Origin: Luteibacter anthropi
GTDB lineage: Bacteria > Pseudomonadota > Gammaproteobacteria > Xanthomonadales > Rhodanobacteraceae
Length of the DNA: 64,000 nt
Direction: 5' to 3'
Assembly (NCBI RefSeq): GCF_011759365.1
Contig: NZ_JAARLZ010000003.1
Span: 62,001-126,000, forward strand
A program made the translations under genes and the position numbers. The notes beneath the pieces are model-generated. The model ran no database searches and had not been told where the DNA came from. It was given only the letters and a program-made list of their open reading frames with translations. Below are positions 57,537-64,000 of the stretch, in pieces. Positions within the stretch are counted from its first letter, which is position 1, and the number at the start of each line of letters is the position of its first letter.

Positions 57537-57562
57537 ATATGAGCGACGGACGGCGATTCAAG
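57537..57562 (-). promoter_or_regulatory. sigma-32-like promoter of hsp20
   Basis: On the minus strand CCCCCTTGAA (-35 part CTTGAA at 57562–57557) is followed after 12 bases by GCTCATAT (57544–57537). It matches the heat-shock consensus CTTGAA-N13–17-CCCCATNT in 6 of 8 -10 bases, with a spacer one base shorter. Confidence 0.6.
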
Positions 57563-57643
57563 GGGGCTATCGATCCGGTTGCCATCGCTTCAGCTTAACG
57601 GCCCTCCCGTACACTCCGCGGTTTCCCCCACGAGAGCATCGTC

Positions 57644-58126
57644 ATGACCATCGCCGTTGGTGACCGCATTCCCGAAGCCACGATGAAAGTCTACAAAGAC
57701 GCCCCGCAGGATGTGTCCAGCACCGAGGAACTCGGCAAGGGCAAGGTTGTGTTGTTTGCGGTGCCGGGGGCGTTCACGCCCACGTGTTCGAACAAGCACC
57801 TTCCGGGCTATGTGCAGCACATGGATGACTTCACCCAGCGCGGCGTGAAGGTTTACTGCCTGTCGGTCAACGATGCATTCGTGATGCATGCATGGGGCAA
57901 GGAGCGTGGCATTCCCGAGGCCATGCATCTGCTTGCCGATGGCAATGCGGACTTCACGCGTGCGCTGGGCCTGGAGCTGGATGGCACGAAGAACGGCATG
58001 GGCATTCGTGCGAAGCGCTTTGCCATGTATATCGTCGATGGCGTGGTGAAAGTGCTGAACGTCGAGGCGCCGGGCGAGTTCCGGGTGAGCGCGGCCGAGG
58101 CCATGCTGGAAGCCGTCGACGCCTGA
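57644..58126 (+). CDS. peroxiredoxin, Prx5 type
   Basis: This 160-residue thiol peroxidase has VGDRIPEATM, then VPGAFTPTCSNKHLPGY with peroxidatic Cys48. VNDAFVMHAWGKERG and the C-terminal LNVEAPGEFRVSAAE complete the Prx5 pattern. It reduces hydroperoxides with glutathione or thioredoxin. A CGAGAGCATCGTC leader gives a modest ribosome-binding site. It is divergent from hsp20, in a stress-response neighbourhood. Confidence 0.93.
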   Translation: MTIAVGDRIPEATMKVYKDAPQDVSSTEELGKGKVVLFAVPGAFTPTCSNKHLPGYVQHMDDFTQRGVKVYCLSVNDAFVMHAWGKERGIPEAMHLLADGNADFTRALGLELDGTKNGMGIRAKRFAMYIVDGVVKVLNVEAPGEFRVSAAEAMLEAVDA

Positions 58127-58143
58127 GCAAGGCACCCGCCAAC

Positions 58144-58228
58144 CTGTAGGAGCGCGCCTTGCGCGCGACCGGTGCGAAGCGATGTGTTCACCGTTCCAGA
58201 CCGGTCGCGCACGAGGCGCGCTCCTACA
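58144..58228. repeat. REP pair
   Basis: The arms are CTGTAGGAGCGCGCC and GGCGCGCTCCTACA; the right arm has an A-for-C change (GTCGCGCACGAGG). It lies 18 bases after the peroxiredoxin stop, between convergent genes. Confidence 0.92.
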
Positions 58229-58230
58229 TG

Positions 58231-58260
58231 AAAAAAACCCGCCTTTCGGCGGGTTTTTTA
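58231..58260. terminator. bidirectional terminator between peroxiredoxin and gyrA
   Basis: AAAAAACCCGCC-TTTC-GGCGGGTTTTTT is symmetric with A and T tracts on both sides. The gyrA stop begins at the next base. Confidence 0.95.
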
Positions 58261-60894
<2,634 letters not shown>

Positions 60895-61035
60895 CAATCG
60901 GCTTCCTGGAAAATCCGTGAAAATGCCCCCGCCGACCGCATGCAGCCACGGTGTCGCGGCGCGGTCGACCCAACCCAACGATCATACCATAGAAGCCGTC
61001 AAAAAGACAGCTAAAAACCCCGTAAAATCAGCAAC

Positions 61036-61449
61036 TTAAACTTCTGTCTTGGGGGCATTGAAAAGCAGCGCGCGGGCGAGCACGAAGTTGGCTGCCGCGC
61101 CTGCAACCGAACCTGCCGCCACGGCCACGATCGGCCATGCGTGCAGCACGGGAAAGAGGTAGATCGCAAGCACGTAGGTGCCGTTGTTGATCGCTGCGCC
61201 GACGAGCATCAGGCCCATCCAGTGCAGCCATTCCGAGCGCTGGTCACGCCCGGATTCGCGATCCGCGAAGGTCTGGTGACGGCTCCACCACCAGGTGAAG
61301 GTAGCGGCAGCCAGGAAGGAAACGACCCGGGCGCTGTAGACGTTCCAGTCGGCCAGCCGCACGAGCGACTGGGCGATGCCGCCATCGATCGCGAAACCCA
61401 GCACGCCACCGACGGCGAAAAGGGCCAGCTCGCGACGGAGCGCTGTCAC
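61036..61449 (-). CDS. GtrA-family small membrane protein
   Basis: This 137-residue protein with four helices ([80 protein letters not shown]) matches the GtrA family. GtrA proteins are thought to flip undecaprenyl-linked sugars for O-antigen or teichoic-type decoration. It starts at GTG 61449, overlapping the mtnA stop by 4 bases. No glycosyltransferase partner is in the window. Confidence 0.85.
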   Translation of the reverse strand: MTALRRELALFAVGGVLGFAIDGGIAQSLVRLADWNVYSARVVSFLAAATFTWWWSRHQTFADRESGRDQRSEWLHWMGLMLVGAAINNGTYVLAIYLFPVLHAWPIVAVAAGSVAGAAANFVLARALLFNAPKTEV

Positions 61450-62459
61450 GGGAACATGATCCGCATCTGTTCTTCGTCGGGCTTCAGGATCACGCCGCGC
61501 TCGGTGACGATGGCGTCGATCAGCTCGGCCGGGGTTACGTCGAACACGGGGTTCCACGCATCGGCGCCTTCGATGACCGTGCGCGTGCCGCCTACGGAGA
61601 GCAGTTCGGTGGCGTCGCGCAGTTCGATCTCGATGTCGTCGCCGTTCGCGGTGGCCATGTCCACGGTGGTGGACGGCGCCACCACCATGAACTTTACGCC
61701 GTGATGGCGGGCAGCAATGGCGAGCTGGTAGGTGCCGATCTTGTTGGCCGTGTCGCCGTTGGCGGCAATGCGGTCGGCACCGACGATGACCCACTTCACC
61801 TTGCCGTCCTTCATGAGGTGCGAGGCGGCGGAATCGGCGATGAGCTTCGCGGGAATGCCGTCGCGGACCAGCTCCCACATGGTGAGGCGGGCACCCTGCT
61901 GCCAGGGGCGCGTTTCGCCGGCATAAACGTGTTCGATGCGGCCCGCCTCGACACCGGCGCGGATCACGCCCAGTGCGGTGCCATAGCCCGCGGTGGCAAG
62001 CGAACCGGTATTGCAGTGGGTCATGACGTGCGAACCCGCTTCGATCAGCGCCGCGCCCAGTTCGCCCATATGACGGTTGGCAGCAAGGTCTTCGTCCTGG
62101 ATGGCCTGCGCCTCACGCTCCAGCGCGTCTGCGTCGGCACCGGCCTCGATGCGCGACTTCATGCGATCCAGCGCCCACATCAGGTTCACCGCCGTGGGCC
62201 GTGCGGCACGCAGGACGGCAAGTGCCTTCACGAGGTCGTCGCCCGCTTTCGCTGCGAGCACCACGCCCCATGCTGCCGCAATGCCGATGGCCGGCGCGCC
62301 GCGCACGGCGAGGTCACGGATGGCGCGGGTGACGTCGTCGTAGGTCAGGCAGTCGAACCAGAGTTCCTCGGCGGGGAGGCGGCGCTGGTCGAGCAGGCGC
62401 AGGCGGTCGCCGTGCCACTGCACGGCGCGAATGGAGTCGTGGGAGGCGTGGTTGTTCAT
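61446..62459 (-). CDS. mtnA: S-methyl-5-thioribose-1-phosphate isomerase
   Basis: This 337-residue enzyme of the methionine-salvage pathway converts methylthioribose-1-phosphate to methylthioribulose-1-phosphate. Catalytic Cys149 ([15 protein letters not shown]) and Asp229 ([18 protein letters not shown]) are present. The length fits the family if ATG 62459 (MNNHAS) is used, not 62483. It overlaps the GtrA-like gene. Other mtn genes are not in this window. Confidence 0.95.
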   Translation of the reverse strand: MNNHASHDSIRAVQWHGDRLRLLDQRRLPAEELWFDCLTYDDVTRAIRDLAVRGAPAIGIAAAWGVVLAAKAGDDLVKALAVLRAARPTAVNLMWALDRMKSRIEAGADADALEREAQAIQDEDLAANRHMGELGAALIEAGSHVMTHCNTGSLATAGYGTALGVIRAGVEAGRIEHVYAGETRPWQQGARLTMWELVRDGIPAKLIADSAASHLMKDGKVKWVIVGADRIAANGDTANKIGTYQLAIAARHHGVKFMVVAPSTTVDMATANGDDIEIELRDATELLSVGGTRTVIEGADAWNPVFDVTPAELIDAIVTERGVILKPDEEQMRIMFP

Positions 62460-62488
62460 CAGCCCATTATCGCATGCCTCCACCTACC

Positions 62489-62696
62489 CTGTAGGAGCGC
62501 GCCTTGCGCGCGACCGGTGTGGAATCGTGAGCGGGACGCGGCGGTCAGGTCGCGCGCAAGGCGCGCTCCTACAGGGGGAGTGGAATCGTGAGCGGCGCGC
62601 GCCGGTCCGGTCGCGCGCGAGGCGCGCTCCTACAGGGGGTTTGGAATCGTGAGTGGGGCGACACGGCCCGGTCGCGCGCGAGGCGCGCTCCTACAG
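62489..62696. repeat. REP array with 61-bp single-arm period
   Basis: After one left arm (CTGTAGGAGCGCGCC at 62489), GGAATCGTGAG occurs at 62521, 62582 and 62643, 61 bases apart, each followed by one right-type arm ending CTCCTACAG. The last arm carries the TAG stop of the DUF2165 gene. Confidence 0.93.
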
Positions 62697-63191
62697 GAGG
62701 TTTTGATCCTGGTCGGGCTGGTTGACGAAGACCAGGACGCCCAGCAGGGCCATGTAGAAACGGAAGGCGCCTTCCTGGCCGTTCCATGTCTTCGACTGCC
62801 ACATGGCGAACCATTCGCCGCCGACGACCATGAAGCCGAAAAACCACACGAGGAAGCCCACGGTGCAGCCCGCCACCACGAAGCGCTTGGCGCGCTGGAA
62901 CATGGTGGCCGACTGGTGGCGTGCGAGGAACAGCTCGATGGCACCGAGCACCAGCAGGCCGGCCGTGAGCGCCTCGCCGGCGATGATCGCGATGTAGCCC
63001 GCATGCCAGGCCAGCGGCAAGGTGATCGCACGCCTCATCAGCGCATTGCCGGGGAACGTGGTGTCCATGGACAGCACATGCTGCACGAAGGCGAAGTTGG
63101 AGCCGTAGTCGATCAGGTTGTCGAAAGCGACGACCAGGGCGAAGGCTGCAAGTGCGAGCACCATCGCCAGTTTGGACCAACGTACGACCAT
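62691..63191 (-). CDS. DUF2165 membrane protein
   Basis: This 166-residue protein has four membrane helices and the DUF2165 pattern: AFDNLIDYGSNFAFVQHVLSMDT near the N-terminus and GGEWFAMWQSKTWNGQEGAFRF at about residues 122–143. It is a predicted inner-membrane protein of unknown function. It starts 7 bases after the PHA synthase stop, so both are probably co-transcribed. Its TAG stop lies in a REP arm and its last residues are Leu-Leu. Confidence 0.88.
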   Translation of the reverse strand: MVVRWSKLAMVLALAAFALVVAFDNLIDYGSNFAFVQHVLSMDTTFPGNALMRRAITLPLAWHAGYIAIIAGEALTAGLLVLGAIELFLARHQSATMFQRAKRFVVAGCTVGFLVWFFGFMVVGGEWFAMWQSKTWNGQEGAFRFYMALLGVLVFVNQPDQDQNLL

Positions 63192-63198
63192 GCTGCCC

Positions 63199-64000
63199 TT
63201 ACCTTTTGTCCAGCCATTCGTGGATGGCCGGGGGCACCAGTTTCTGCGCGCGCCCGGACACATAGATGCCGATATGACCGCCTGGAAAGGCCAGCGCGGT
63301 GTAATCCTTGCTGCCGATGACGTCGCGCATCGGCGTGGAAGCGGCCGGTGGCACCAGGTGATCCTGCTCGGCGTAGACGTTCAGCACCGGCTGGGTCACC
63401 TTGCGCAGGTCCACCGTGTGGCTGCCGATCTGCACCCTACCCTGCATCAGCAGGTTCTTCTGGAAGAAATCGCGCGCGAACTGACGGAATGTCTCGCCGG
63501 CCTGGTCGGGTGAGTCGAAGATCCACTTTTCCATGCGCAGGAAGTTTTCCAGCTCCTTCGGGTTGTCGAGAATGTCGACCAGCCCGACGTATTTCTGCTG
63601 GTTCAGGCGTAGCGGCTTCAACGTGAGGTACGCGAAGTTCATCAGGTCGGCAGGCACATTGCCCACGGTGTCGACGAAAAGATCGATGTCGACGTTGCGG
63701 GCCCAGTGCGACAGCATGTTGTCCGGCGTATGGAAGTCCACCGGCGTCACCATGGTGACGAGATTGCGTACCTTTTGCGGATGCAGTGCCGAGTAGCACA
63801 GTGAGAACACGCCGCCCTGGCAGATGCCGAGCAGGTTCACGGCATCGACGCCGTGGCGACGGGCCACTTCGTCCACGCAGCGATCGAGATAACCATCGAT
63901 ATAGTCTTCCAGGGTCAGCCAGCGGTCGGCGCCATCCGGATAGCCCCAGTCGATGAGGTAGACGTCTTCGCCCTGCGCCAGCAGGTTGCGCACCATCGAA
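63199..64000 (-). CDS. phaC: poly(3-hydroxyalkanoate) synthase subunit PhaC (class III-like), start outside window
   Basis: This is the C-terminal 266 residues of a PHA synthase; the 5' part is cut off. The lipase-like box reads LLGICQGGVFSL, a G-x-C-x-G with the catalytic Cys. NVYAEQDHLVPP and FPGGHIGIYVSGRA supply Asp and His, a full triad. The compact size, the HTPDNMLSHWARN region and the short C-terminus favour the class III form, which needs PhaE. It polymerises hydroxyacyl-CoA to storage granules. The DUF2165 gene lies immediately downstream. Confidence 0.93.
   Translation of the reverse strand, partial: SMVRNLLAQGEDVYLIDWGYPDGADRWLTLEDYIDGYLDRCVDEVARRHGVDAVNLLGICQGGVFSLCYSALHPQKVRNLVTMVTPVDFHTPDNMLSHWARNVDIDLFVDTVGNVPADLMNFAYLTLKPLRLNQQKYVGLVDILDNPKELENFLRMEKWIFDSPDQAGETFRQFARDFFQKNLLMQGRVQIGSHTVDLRKVTQPVLNVYAEQDHLVPPAASTPMRDVIGSKDYTALAFPGGHIGIYVSGRAQKLVPPAIHEWLDKR

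Overview
The window is one densely packed, GC-rich stretch of a gammaproteobacterial chromosome. The protein content (leucine dehydrogenase, E. coli-type MurB, the folC–SPOR–cvpA–purF block, PilH, RoxA, a class III-like PHA synthase) and the many TGTAGGAGCGCGCC-type REP palindromes fit the Lysobacterales/Xanthomonadales, most likely a Rhodanobacteraceae member such as Luteibacter or Dyella. The taxonomic call is inference. I annotate 54 protein genes and one tRNA. The first (GH15) and last (PHA synthase) genes are cut by the window edges. No prophage, insertion sequence, CRISPR array or RAYT transposase is visible.

Layout. 1–12.7 kb: GH15 glycosidase, DUF5916 outer-membrane protein, a 170-bp tandem repeat array, an aldehyde dehydrogenase divergent from a LysR regulator, a GNAT enzyme, a secreted cyclophilin, an unrecognised secreted protein lying between two near-identical REP pairs, DUF3014, an alpha/beta hydrolase and a YXWGXW protein. 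12.7–25.7 kb: leucine dehydrogenase, isovaleryl-CoA dehydrogenase, a thiolase and the methylcrotonyl-CoA carboxylase beta subunit, which together outline leucine breakdown. Between them lie a COG4648–FabG pair, a YccS-like protein, a lipoprotein autotransporter protease and an Ala-rich lipoprotein. 26–38 kb: xseA, an aldehyde dehydrogenase, a lipase-like protein, a flavin disulfide reductase, tRNA-Arg(CCT), four small genes, an ALDH7-type dehydrogenase, a methyltransferase, pyrD and murB. 38.5–44.7 kb, minus strand: GNAT–folC–SPOR–cvpA–purF–DUF455. 44.7–55.9 kb: a sterol-desaturase-like protein, roxA, the 2-oxoglutarate dehydrogenase genes (sucA, sucB, lpdA), a LOG protein, a YhdH-type reductase and PilH. 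56–64 kb: cbpA and hsp20 (with a sigma-32-like promoter), a peroxiredoxin, gyrA, a GtrA-like protein, mtnA, DUF2165 and a PHA synthase.

The most unusual signal is in the repeats. REP pairs occupy 15 intergenic sites, and in eight genes the stop codon itself lies in REP sequence: seven TAG within TGTAG and one TAA within TGTAA. An eighth TAG, that of the aldehyde dehydrogenase at 4527, lies in the decayed edge of the 170-bp array. Thus eight of the ten TAG stops in the window come from repeat DNA. Twice, both of two convergent genes end in the two arms of one REP pair. Several REPs have grown into local tandem arrays with periods of 93, 116, 98 and 61 bp, and one forms a perfect 36-bp-stem palindrome. 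No complete new multi-gene system is evident. The best candidates for something undescribed are this REP/stop-codon relationship and the unrecognised protein at 8971–10092.
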